A stretch of DNA of 26,904 nt. Source: a virus. The notes under the pieces were generated by a model. That model was not told the origin of the DNA. It searched no databases and saw nothing but the letters and a program-made list of their open reading frames with translations. This document shows, in pieces, positions 14,508 to 22,210 of this stretch. The stretch spans positions 1 through 26,904 of IMG/VR virus record IMGVR_UViG_3300042881_001881, one strand, 5' to 3'. The position numbers and the translations under genes were made by a program. Position 1 is the first letter of the stretch. Every line of letters starts with the position of its first letter.

Positions 14508-15822
14508 TTTTGATTTTTGAAATCGCTTGTACAACCGAAGCGACATATGGATCAGCGGATGTTTTCTTTTCGCTACCATCGTCTTCTACTTCTTCATGAA
14601 GTTGTGCAACATTGGCTTTCTTTACGCCAGATGGGAAGTAATTCTCACGAATTGTCTCAAGTTTTTCTACGAATTCTTCCTCTGTGGAAAATTCTACACT
14701 CTCTGCAAGTGCTTTGATTTTTTCTACTTGAGTTGCTGTGAGTCCTTCACACACTTCATTTACTAGTTGTACTTTAATTGCTTCAGTAAGTTGTTTTTTA
14801 TACTGAATATTTGCTTCAATTTCTTCGTTCAGTTTAACTTCCAGTTCTTCAACTTTAGAAGCAAGTTCATCTACCAGTTCTACTTTGTCTTCTGGAACGT
14901 TAATGTAATTTTCAGCAAACAGATTACGCAGACCAGCAATAAAGTCTTCTGTGATTTCAGAACGCAGACCGCTTTCAATTGCGATTTCGTTATCATCCAT
15001 CCACTGCTCAACTACGTAGTTGAGGTAGTCATCTACTTTTTCTGTCAACTCTTCTTTGATTGCGTCAATTGCTTCAACTAACTGACCAGCATATTCTGCT
15101 TCAATCTGTTCCTGAATCTGTGCAACACGGTCAAAGACACGTGCTTCAAAAATTGTTGCTGCTTTGATTTTAAAATCTTCAGAGATTGTTTGGTCATCAG
15201 CAAACAATGCTTGCATATCATCGTGCATCTGCGCTCTCAATTCTTCAATCAATGATTCATCTTCATGTTGTACATCATTATATTGTACACTATGAATTCT
15301 ATCCAATCTTGTTTCACCGCCCGATTTTTTAGCAATTGCTTTTTGTGATATACTGGCTTTATGTTCACCACTTTTTGTATATTGCTTGTCGGCACCAGGA
15401 CGACCACCTTTATCATGTGCTTCAGCATTATCCAATCTTGTTCTATAAACTTTGCTTGCCAATTTCATAGAAACTTCATCAAGTTGTTCTTCATCATCAT
15501 ATTCTTCTTCTTCAGGCATCATTGCTGTGCCTGTACCATACTTCATGTTCTTGTCGCCAAGTTGAACATCGCTTGATGCTGATGATGGCTTCATGTTCAG
15601 AGATGATTGATTAGAACCTGATGAATCTTTGCCTTTGTTTGCCAACTTAGCAGAGTTATCATTGTTCTTGTAATTTTGTGGTGTAGGACCGCCCAAGTCT
15701 TCAGGTGTTCCAGAATTACCTGGAGTAACAGAAGGTAACTTAGGCATTGGCATACCACCAGCGGATGACTTGCTTGATGCAAGAATTTCTGCTGCGGCTT
15801 CCATGAGTTTATTTGTTGCCAT
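14503..15822 (-). CDS. 22: Prohead scaffold protein gp22
   Basis: Main scaffold (core) of the prohead, destroyed by gp21 during maturation. The position between gp21 and gp23 is diagnostic. The N-terminal half (about 20-110) is low-complexity, rich in Ser, Asn, Gly and Pro, with acidic EEEEYDDEEQLDE. The C-terminal half (about 190-400) is acidic and almost wholly helical or coiled-coil, with repeated Glu/Val/Leu/Lys. LVE|A and LTE|A sites fit the gp21 cleavage pattern. At 439 residues it is longer than T4 gp22 (about 269), mostly because of the low-complexity segment. AAGGAG precedes the ATG. Confidence 0.9.
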   Translation of the reverse strand: MATNKLMEAAAEILASSKSSAGGMPMPKLPSVTPGNSGTPEDLGGPTPQNYKNNDNSAKLANKGKDSSGSNQSSLNMKPSSASSDVQLGDKNMKYGTGTAMMPEEEEYDDEEQLDEVSMKLASKVYRTRLDNAEAHDKGGRPGADKQYTKSGEHKASISQKAIAKKSGGETRLDRIHSVQYNDVQHEDESLIEELRAQMHDDMQALFADDQTISEDFKIKAATIFEARVFDRVAQIQEQIEAEYAGQLVEAIDAIKEELTEKVDDYLNYVVEQWMDDNEIAIESGLRSEITEDFIAGLRNLFAENYINVPEDKVELVDELASKVEELEVKLNEEIEANIQYKKQLTEAIKVQLVNEVCEGLTATQVEKIKALAESVEFSTEEEFVEKLETIRENYFPSGVKKANVAQLHEEVEDDGSEKKTSADPYVASVVQAISKIKI

Positions 15823-15844
15823 TGAATATCTCCTTATGATTTCT

Positions 15845-15852
15845 TATTTATA
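15845..15852 (-). promoter_or_regulatory. T4-type late promoter before gp22, exact TATAAATA
   Basis: Exact TATAAATA on the gene strand in the 34-base gap between gp21 and gp22, 22 bases before the ATG, with AAGGAG in the leader. Spacing fits a T4 late promoter. Confidence 0.85.
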
Positions 15853-15856
15853 AATT

Positions 15857-16507
15857 TTAAAGTTTTCGTAGAAAGGTTTCAAAAAGTTGTAAACCAACAT
15901 TTTCAATTTCTCTGCGTGATGCTTTACGGATTTGGTGTTTAGCATAGTCAATATCAGATTCAACAAACTTTCCTTCTACAAACATCCATTCTTTGTTCTC
16001 CATAATGCCCTGAACGAAAGCGCCAGGAGCAGAAGGATCAGCAACGATATCGGCAGCAGTTGCAAGTCGCAGATCATCTTGTACTAGATTGTAACCTTCT
16101 TTTGTCATTACAACGGAACCCAAAGCACGTGATGATACACCAAGACCGACACCAGACTCAATCAAATTCTTTGCGATCAAACCATATGGTGTTTCCATGA
16201 TGAGTGCTTTGCCAACAAATGTATTGCCATTTTCTACCAAACTTGTAATCTTGTGTGACACACGTTCCAAATTGAGTGACGGTGTGTCTGGATGTCCCAG
16301 TTCACCAAGCGCACGATTTGTGTCAATGTATTCTTGTTGATAACGTTTAACTTCATTACGAAGTGTATCCATTTTGTACATACGATTGTTGCGATTGACT
16401 GCATCGCCAACCAAAAATATGCCTTCAATGTAAAGATTTTTTTTACCGTCTTCTGTTTTTTCGGTAAGATATCTTACATTTTCAATGTGTTCTTTAATGA
16501 GTTTCAT
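15857..16507 (-). CDS. 21: Prohead core protease gp21
   Basis: Serine protease (T4 gp21/herpes protease-like clan) that cleaves scaffold, core and capsid proteins inside the prohead. The 216-residue product has NRNNRMYKMDTL, then the histidine block GELGHPDT at 68-75. The serine block GVGLGVSSRALGSV follows at about 119-132. Size and order match T4 gp21 (212 aa). The ATG overlaps the stop of the preceding gene by one base (TAATG). It probably shares the long late transcript starting at the promoter before gp67. Confidence 0.95.
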   Translation of the reverse strand: MKLIKEHIENVRYLTEKTEDGKKNLYIEGIFLVGDAVNRNNRMYKMDTLRNEVKRYQQEYIDTNRALGELGHPDTPSLNLERVSHKITSLVENGNTFVGKALIMETPYGLIAKNLIESGVGLGVSSRALGSVVMTKEGYNLVQDDLRLATAADIVADPSAPGAFVQGIMENKEWMFVEGKFVESDIDYAKHQIRKASRREIENVGLQLFETFLRKL

Positions 16508-16869
16508 TATAGTGGTACTCCTGTATATGGGTCAACATTGTATGTCGCATACTTGGCAAGATGTAAAACTATGGTTCCACCAGTATTAATTTCAATTACA
16601 ATGCTTTCAGTGTTATTGTTTGAAACAGAATACCCATACGCATCAAAATCCATGTCACCGCCGTTTTGAAGTGCTAACAGAGGTATACCATTTCGAGTGA
16701 TACGGATATTGCCGTTTGTTGACCACAAAACATGTTTAATGTCAGCAGCAGTAACAGTTTCAGTGGTTGCATTTGCTCTTAAATTGTTAAGAGTGATCGT
16801 GTATGTTCCAGGATCAACTGCTCGAACAACTGAAGAACCTCTTAATGAATTGGTAATTTCAAATGGCAT
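16507..16869 (-). CDS. Unknown head-locus protein, beta-rich
   Basis: 120 residues, not recognised. It opens with PFEITNSLRGSSVVRAVDPGTYTITLNNL and continues as alternating short strands and Asn/Thr/Gly turns (NGNIRITRNG, IVIEINTGGTIVLHLA), suggesting a single beta-sandwich or barrel. No signal peptide or membrane segment is seen. It lies between the basic protein and gp21, inside the region where T4 has only gp68, with one-base spacing and a one-base overlap to its neighbours, so it is almost surely made late with the head genes. A virion or decoration protein is a reasonable guess, but no motif proves it. Confidence 0.78.
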   Translation of the reverse strand: MPFEITNSLRGSSVVRAVDPGTYTITLNNLRANATTETVTAADIKHVLWSTNGNIRITRNGIPLLALQNGGDMDFDAYGYSVSNNNTESIVIEINTGGTIVLHLAKYATYNVDPYTGVPL

Positions 16870-16870
16870 T

Positions 16871-17332
16871 TTATCTTAGTCCCATAGATTTACGACGGCG
16901 CATTGACATTTTTCTTTTTAACAATGTGCGTCTTAGTTTACTTTTTCTTGTTGTTTTCCAAGAACGTTTTAATAAACGTGCTTTACGTAATCTTACTGTT
17001 GCTGGTATACGCTTGACTGTATTACCAGAAATACGATAACCTTTAAGCCCAGACTTTCTTACATTACGCTGAACTATAATTTTACCTTTTTTATTGCGAC
17101 GAATACGGCGGCGTACTTTTGTGATGCGACCCATTTTTACGATATTTGGATTGCGTTTTTTAGCCGCTTCTTCCAATACTTCTTCGTCAACTTCAATTTC
17201 TTCAAACATTGCATCAACGACATATGGCTTTGCTTCTTCCATTCTCACAGAAGCAATGTCGTTTAGACGCTCAAAGATTAACTCTTTGGCTTCGTCTAAT
17301 TTATTCTGTAGAATTAAGTCTACAAAATTCAT
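16871..17332 (-). CDS. Prohead core-like N-terminus with long Arg/Lys-rich tail
   Basis: About 153 residues from the ATG at 17332; the frame is open to a TTG at 17344, but the ATG has GGAAA before it and gives a sensible MNFVDLIL start. Residues 1-55 are acidic and helical (NKLDEAKELIFERLNDI...) and resemble the small T4 prohead core proteins gp67/gp68. Residues 58-153 are extremely basic, with blocks such as KVRRRIRRNKKGK and KRKMSMRRRKS and no acidic residue. An LEE|A at 53-56 fits the gp21 cleavage rule and would separate the halves. It overlaps the upstream gene by 32 bases. It may be a core protein that leaves a DNA-binding internal peptide. Confidence 0.82.
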   Translation of the reverse strand: MNFVDLILQNKLDEAKELIFERLNDIASVRMEEAKPYVVDAMFEEIEVDEEVLEEAAKKRNPNIVKMGRITKVRRRIRRNKKGKIIVQRNVRKSGLKGYRISGNTVKRIPATVRLRKARLLKRSWKTTRKSKLRRTLLKRKMSMRRRKSMGLR

Positions 17333-17972
17333 ACAATTTTCCAAATGTTGTTACAGATTCAGTTAGTTGTTGCCAAAACAAATTTTTGCTGTCTTCTTCT
17401 AACTGACTGTATGTGTTTATAATTTGTTGTTTTGCTTCTTCATTAAGTGAAATAATATTACCGTCATTTAGTAACAATTCTTCTGACTCAACAAGTTCAC
17501 GAATATATTCTTCTGCTTGAATTGGATTATCAATAGAGGCACCATATGGCACACTAAAAACTCTTTTAAGTTTATCACTCCAATACATTGCAATTCGTGT
17601 ACCGTCAGGATATAATCTGACGGCTTTACGTTTGATTACTAATACAGCAGGTGGATCTGGCACCAATGGATATGCAGAACCTACGCTGTCTGATCTTGCT
17701 TCTTCTAATTGTTCACGAACTGCTTGTCTTGCTCTACCAAAAATTTGTTTGTTATTTGAAACCAAATCTACCATACGATTGAAAAGGTTACGCATGATTT
17801 CACGGTCAGCATTGTTGAACTGTGGTCGTTCTTCACCCATCTTGTCTAAGATTTTATGAATGCGAGCCAACTGTGCTTTGTTTGCCAACCCCGCACGAAC
17901 AAGTGCATCAAACTTAGAGTAGTCTTGCTTCTCTTCTTCAACGATAGATTTGAATTCAAGTAAAGATTTCAT
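17301..17972 (-). CDS. Unknown head-locus protein between gp67 and the basic core protein
   Basis: 223 residues, not assigned. Residues 1-95 are helical and charged, with KFDALVRAGLANKAQLARIHKILDKM and NADREIMRNLFNRMVDL. A middle strand-rich part (about 105-150) has AVLVIKRKAVRLYPDGTRIAMYW. The last 70 are again helical and acidic. No catalytic motif is evident. Its ATG overlaps the gp67 stop by one base and its end overlaps the basic protein gene, so it belongs to the same late operon. A role in prohead assembly is suggested only by location. Confidence 0.8.
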   Translation of the reverse strand: MKSLLEFKSIVEEEKQDYSKFDALVRAGLANKAQLARIHKILDKMGEERPQFNNADREIMRNLFNRMVDLVSNNKQIFGRARQAVREQLEEARSDSVGSAYPLVPDPPAVLVIKRKAVRLYPDGTRIAMYWSDKLKRVFSVPYGASIDNPIQAEEYIRELVESEELLLNDGNIISLNEEAKQQIINTYSQLEEDSKNLFWQQLTESVTTFGKLYEFCRLNSTE

Positions 17973-18169
17973 TACTGTTCTACGGCTTCTTCATCGTCGG
18001 TAATTTCTTCGTGACTTTGTTCTTGTCCGCCAAAAAGAGTAGTAGCCATTTCTTGCTTACGGCCTTGCAACGCATCAAACGCTTTTGCGGATAAAACATT
18101 TTCTATACCTTCTTTTGCTGCTATGCTATCACCAGCAGCAATGTTGTTAATGATATCTTGAATTTCCAT
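17972..18169 (-). CDS. 67: gp67-like prohead core protein
   Basis: 65-residue protein immediately after the portal gene, where T4 has gp67. The pattern agrees: an N-terminal helix (IQDIINNIAAGDSIAAKEGIENVLSAKAFDAL) like T4 LIEAIKSNDLVAARKLFAEAMAARTIDLI, then a short acidic tail (EEITDDEEAVE). T4 gp67 has a longer acidic tail. AGAAAGG precedes the ATG and an exact late promoter lies 25 bases upstream, so it heads the gp67-to-gp21 operon. Confidence 0.85.
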   Translation of the reverse strand: MEIQDIINNIAAGDSIAAKEGIENVLSAKAFDALQGRKQEMATTLFGGQEQSHEEITDDEEAVEQ

Positions 18170-18180
18170 AATAACCTTTC

Positions 18181-19851
18181 TTATTTGCGTCTATTATTTA
18201 TACTGACAACTGACTTGTTTACCTCGTCATCTAAACCAGGTGTCAACGATTCTTCCGTTTCTTCAGTATTTTCAACTGTATTGTCTTCTGGTTCTGCTTG
18301 TGGTGCAGCACCACCTGGTGGACCACCTAATACTGGACCTTGCATGTCATCAGGCAACGTATCTTTTTCTTCTTGAATCTGTGCTTGCATCTTTTCAATT
18401 TCTTCATCAGTCATCATTAGAATTTTGTTCTGAACATAATGATTAGAGAAATAACGACCAACAAATGGATCAACCATACCTACCATTTGCAATCTGTTTT
18501 GTAGTAACTCTGCTTCACGCAGTTCGGTAAAGTTATTGTCTTTACGGAAGTCATAGTAGATGTTTTCTTTAAATTCATCCCATTCCTCACGTGTACAAAT
18601 TCCTTTTAATACTAACTGAACTTTGAGTGCTTCATCAAATACTTGTGAAAATTTATTACGTAAACGAATAACAAACTTTGCAAACTTTAATTCGTCGCGT
18701 GTAACTTCTTGACTACGACCAAGACCTGCTAAACCACCTTCTTGTGATTCAAGTCTTGAATATGGTACATTAAGAGACTGTAAAAGTTTCTTTTGAAAAT
18801 ACTTAACGTCTTCTAACTCACCTAAATTCTGACCAGCAGGCAATGTGGTAATTTCTGTACCTTTACCACCTTCTCTACGTGGTAACCAGAAGTCTTCAAG
18901 CATTGACATGTGTTTGCGCTCATCACGAATCTCACCTGTGTTTGCATCATAAACCAGTTTATTACGGTACTTGACCATAATGTCACGCAAATATTGTTCT
19001 GCTTTACCACGTGGTAAGTTACCAACGTCAATGTAAAAAATACGGCGTTCTGGTGCGCGTGAGATACGATAGATTACAATCGCATCTTCAATCATACGCA
19101 ACTGATTCAGTGGTTTGATTGCTTTATGTAGATATGAAATAACAAAAGTATTCTTTGCATCCATCAGACCCGAATTAATATTGATAATTGAGTCTGGTGC
19201 AATACGAATACCTTGCCCCACATTTGATGTAAATGTTTGCGTGGTTGTACCACGATCATTGAAAACATAGTATTCAGCAACCGATACAACAATCATTGCA
19301 CCTGTTTTAGGATCACGATCTTTCTTAATCTCACGTACTTTACGAATCTTACGTGGATCAATGTATCTAAGTTCTTGAATACCTTCTTTAGGATTCTTGT
19401 CATTGACAACGATATGATAAAACATACGCCCATCAATGTACCAACGCTTGAATAAATCATCAGCCAAATTACTGAAATTTAACATTTTTATTACATTGTT
19501 AAATTCTTCCGCAATTTTTTTCTTGATTGAGTCTGGTTGTTTCAGATTATCTAGAACAATGTCAACAACCTTACCTTGATCATCGTGTGTGATAGCTTCA
19601 TTGACGATTTCATCAATAGCCATTTGACACTCAGGGTGATTGGACATCTCACGATAGCGTGTGATGAGTTCAATTTCATTACGAACTGAACCCTCTAAAT
19701 CAACATAGGTACCGTAATACGCATTTTGCGTAACGGTAACTGCACCATCGTCAACGGTTGCAGAAGGCAAAGCAAAGGATGCCTGTTCGGGTTTTTCAGC
19801 CTTGACGACATCCTTTGAGCCTATAGTAAAGCCAAAAAGTTTAATTGCCAT
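18181..19851 (-). CDS. 20: Portal vertex protein gp20
   Basis: Dodecameric portal at the unique head vertex through which gp17 packages DNA. The 556-residue product has gp20 hallmarks: ELITRYREMSNHPECQMAIDEIVNEAI at about 59-85, RWYIDGRMFYHIVV, PRKIRKVREI, an APERRIFYIDVGNLPRGKAEQYL block, then GKGTEITTLPAGQNLGELEDVKYFQKKL. The last about 50 residues are Pro/Gly- and then acidic-rich, low complexity, and longer than in T4 (524 aa). The start ATG has TAGGATG upstream. A terminator separates it from gp19 and I see no clear late promoter in the gap, so it may depend on read-through. Confidence 0.96.
   Translation of the reverse strand: MAIKLFGFTIGSKDVVKAEKPEQASFALPSATVDDGAVTVTQNAYYGTYVDLEGSVRNEIELITRYREMSNHPECQMAIDEIVNEAITHDDQGKVVDIVLDNLKQPDSIKKKIAEEFNNVIKMLNFSNLADDLFKRWYIDGRMFYHIVVNDKNPKEGIQELRYIDPRKIRKVREIKKDRDPKTGAMIVVSVAEYYVFNDRGTTTQTFTSNVGQGIRIAPDSIININSGLMDAKNTFVISYLHKAIKPLNQLRMIEDAIVIYRISRAPERRIFYIDVGNLPRGKAEQYLRDIMVKYRNKLVYDANTGEIRDERKHMSMLEDFWLPRREGGKGTEITTLPAGQNLGELEDVKYFQKKLLQSLNVPYSRLESQEGGLAGLGRSQEVTRDELKFAKFVIRLRNKFSQVFDEALKVQLVLKGICTREEWDEFKENIYYDFRKDNNFTELREAELLQNRLQMVGMVDPFVGRYFSNHYVQNKILMMTDEEIEKMQAQIQEEKDTLPDDMQGPVLGGPPGGAAPQAEPEDNTVENTEETEESLTPGLDDEVNKSVVSINNRRK
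18195..18202 (-). promoter_or_regulatory. T4-type late promoter before gp67, inside the 3' end of gp20
   Basis: Exact TATAAATA on the gene strand within the last codons of the portal gene (encoding the SINN region), 25 bases before the gp67 ATG. A promoter is needed for extra core protein relative to portal. Confidence 0.82.
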
Positions 19852-19867
19852 TAAAAATCATCCTATA

Positions 19868-19893
19868 TTAAAAAGTAGGGCAAATGCCCTACT
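19868..19893 (-). terminator. Intrinsic terminator between gp19 and gp20
   Basis: On the gene strand AGTAGGGC pairs with GCCCTACT around an ATTT loop (a further A-T pair may close it), followed directly by TTTTT. It starts 2 bases after the gp19 stop. It would isolate the abundant tail tube and sheath message from the low-copy portal. Confidence 0.9.
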
Positions 19894-19894
19894 C

Positions 19895-20440
19895 TTAGAC
19901 CACACCGTCTGCAACTGCTTCCCACCACTGATAGGTCAGCGTTACAGAAAACTCTTCAATTGTATCATTTGAACCCCAATCAACATCAATTGGTGTGATG
20001 TCGGATGGGAACATACCAACAAATTTATATTTCTTGATTGAATTGCCTGATTTACCAAACTGTGTAACTTCACCATCAACTGTGTAGCCTAGTGGTGTAG
20101 TTGCAATTGGATTACGAACGTTCAGATTATGGCTGTTAATGCCATTCATCCAACGCTCAAATGCATTGCGTACAACAAAGTCTTCATCGTTGATAATTGT
20201 TACTGTCCAGTCAGCAAAAGTACGATTGCCCACAAACTTGAGTTCACGACCGAAGTATTGAACAGGCACAACACCCAGAGTTGAGCCTGGAAGTTGTGCT
20301 GTCTTACACATGAATGTCATTTTTGTTTGTGCATTTCCTGGTGCTGAGAATCCAGGAAACGGCATCGACACCTCAAATAGATTTGGGCGGGCACCGTCAC
20401 CTTGTAATTGTGAACGGAACTGATTTACATTGAATGCCAT
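19895..20440 (-). CDS. 19: Tail tube protein gp19
   Basis: Stacked hexamers of this protein form the inner tail tube. The 181-residue product has RPNLFEVSMPFPGF near the start, CKTAQLPGSTLGVVPVQYFGRELKFVGNRTFADWTVTII at 45-83, FERWMNGINSHN, and ends in FSVTLTYQWWE, all typical gp19 blocks. T4 gp19 is 163 residues. CAGGAG lies before the ATG, and a weak late-like box (CTTAAATA, 20464-20471) overlaps the gp18 stop. The terminator follows immediately. Confidence 0.96.
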   Translation of the reverse strand: MAFNVNQFRSQLQGDGARPNLFEVSMPFPGFSAPGNAQTKMTFMCKTAQLPGSTLGVVPVQYFGRELKFVGNRTFADWTVTIINDEDFVVRNAFERWMNGINSHNLNVRNPIATTPLGYTVDGEVTQFGKSGNSIKKYKFVGMFPSDITPIDVDWGSNDTIEEFSVTLTYQWWEAVADGVV

Positions 20441-20466
20441 TTATTTTTCTCCTGTTTCTCTTTTAT

Positions 20467-22155
20467 TTAAGCTGCCCCTACCACTTCATTGAAACTTACA
20501 CCGGTTCTTACCGCAACAAAGTTAAGTTGAATGAAGTTGATGGAACGAGCAGGTTTAATGTAAATATCACCAACAAATTCATTACGGTCAATAACTTCTC
20601 CTGTGTTGTTTGTTTCGTCGCAGACTACACGGAAATCTGTAATACCACGGCGACCTTGAACATCACGCAGGTAAGGCTCAACTAAAGCAACAAACTGTGC
20701 GCGTGTGAACTGATCATTAAATTCAAACAGAGAGAAACGCGCTGCACGTGCAATTGCTTTTTCAAGTACAATAAACAAACGACGAACATTGATGCGATCA
20801 AATGCGCTTGGTTTGCTCAACATTGTCTTATCACCGAAAAGAACTGTACCTTCGCCAGGGAAAGAAACAACTGGATTAACACCAACTGAATACAGAGAAT
20901 CGCGTTCTGACTTTAATGGATTCCAAGAAAGTTTAACAACGTTTTTAATTTGTCCACGATTTAGACCACCTGGAGAGAACCAAGGATCACGTTCATTGTC
21001 TGTACGAACACAGAGACCAGCAATATCTGCGTTCAATGGAATCCAACGATACACATCATTATACTTATCGTACTGATATTTGTATCCAGAATCCAATACA
21101 GCGTATGAAGATGATGTTAAACCATTTCTAAATGAGGTGATTGCAGTAACTTCACTACCAGCATTGTCAACAACAGATGTTTTAGTTGGTGATACAAATG
21201 CAACGCAATCTTTACGTGTCAATGCGATATTATCAATGACATAACCTGCAATCGTTGAATCACCTTTACCTGTTACACACAAAGAAATATCAACTGATTC
21301 TGCATTCTTAAACAAGTCCCAACCAGTTGTGATCTGCGATGTGCTAACTGTACCATCAGCACCACCAGACAGAGAGTATGTGATGTTTGCGGTTGTATTT
21401 GAGAAGTTAGATGCATTTGCTGTTGAACCCCATACAGTTCCAACAGCAGTGTTTTGTACTGGGTGAGATAACCACCAAACATACCTTGACTTTGATTGAA
21501 TTACATTTTTATAGTAATTTGAATTACCTGAATCATCTCTTGCATCAGACGCTTTTGAAATAAAAGGGAATTTTTCAAGAACTTCACCTCTAGTTCCTGT
21601 AAATAAACCGTCTTCGTCAACAACGACAACGTGCATTTCATCAAACGCACCGCCTTTAGATGTTACATAACTTGAATTTGATGGAGCAGAAGTGAACTGT
21701 GATGCATAAGCCCATCCCGTGTATGATGCTGCGTCAGCAACAGAAACTCTGAGTGAATTGCCTAATGCACCTGGCCAACGTGCAGCAAATCCGTTCCAAG
21801 AGTTTGCAGAATAACCAGTATGATTTTCTTCATAGTCATCTGCATTTCTGATTAATAGTGCTGCACCGTTTGCGGTTGCATTTACTGTGGATGTACTGTT
21901 AAATGCACGAACAACTTTGAGATTGTTGCCATATGCTAAAAAATTCGCGGCAGAGAACCAATATTCATAATTATTATTGTCTGGTTTACCGAATGCGTCC
22001 GCTAAACGAACTTCATCGGACATATTTGTAACTTCACCACATGGTCCCCAAGCAAAAGGTCCTACAAAAGCGCCAGTAGAAGTGGCAACTGAAGGAATAA
22101 CTGTAGTCAGGTCAATCTCTGATACATTCACTCCAGGTGATAATTGAAATGCCAT
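20467..22155 (-). CDS. 18: Tail sheath protein gp18
   Basis: Contractile sheath subunit surrounding gp19. It begins AFQLSPGVNVSEIDLTTVIPSVATSTGAFVG, the standard sheath N-terminus. The C-terminal core KSERDSLYSVGVNPVVSFPGEGTVLFGDKTM...RINVRRLFIVLEKAIARAARFSLFEFND at about 425-500 is the conserved sheath domain, with FVGDIYIKPARSINFIQLNFVAVRTG closing. At 562 residues it is shorter than T4 gp18 (659), with the difference in the variable outer domains (about 110-300, Ser/Thr/Asn rich). AAAGGAG precedes the ATG. Confidence 0.96.
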   Translation of the reverse strand: MAFQLSPGVNVSEIDLTTVIPSVATSTGAFVGPFAWGPCGEVTNMSDEVRLADAFGKPDNNNYEYWFSAANFLAYGNNLKVVRAFNSTSTVNATANGAALLIRNADDYEENHTGYSANSWNGFAARWPGALGNSLRVSVADAASYTGWAYASQFTSAPSNSSYVTSKGGAFDEMHVVVVDEDGLFTGTRGEVLEKFPFISKASDARDDSGNSNYYKNVIQSKSRYVWWLSHPVQNTAVGTVWGSTANASNFSNTTANITYSLSGGADGTVSTSQITTGWDLFKNAESVDISLCVTGKGDSTIAGYVIDNIALTRKDCVAFVSPTKTSVVDNAGSEVTAITSFRNGLTSSSYAVLDSGYKYQYDKYNDVYRWIPLNADIAGLCVRTDNERDPWFSPGGLNRGQIKNVVKLSWNPLKSERDSLYSVGVNPVVSFPGEGTVLFGDKTMLSKPSAFDRINVRRLFIVLEKAIARAARFSLFEFNDQFTRAQFVALVEPYLRDVQGRRGITDFRVVCDETNNTGEVIDRNEFVGDIYIKPARSINFIQLNFVAVRTGVSFNEVVGAA

Positions 22156-22199
22156 TGGATTTCTCCTTTTATTGTTGGGTCAATATTCTTTTTATTGTC

Positions 22200-22207
22200 T
22201 ATTTAGT
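22200..22207 (-). promoter_or_regulatory. Weak late-promoter-like box before gp18, ACTAAATA
   Basis: In the 55-base gap between gp17 and gp18 the gene strand has ACTAAATA, two bases off TATAAATA but keeping the TAAATA core, 44 bases before the gp18 ATG. Sheath must be made in far greater amounts than terminase, so a promoter here is expected, but the match alone is weak. Confidence 0.35.
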
Positions 22208-22210
22208 TTT

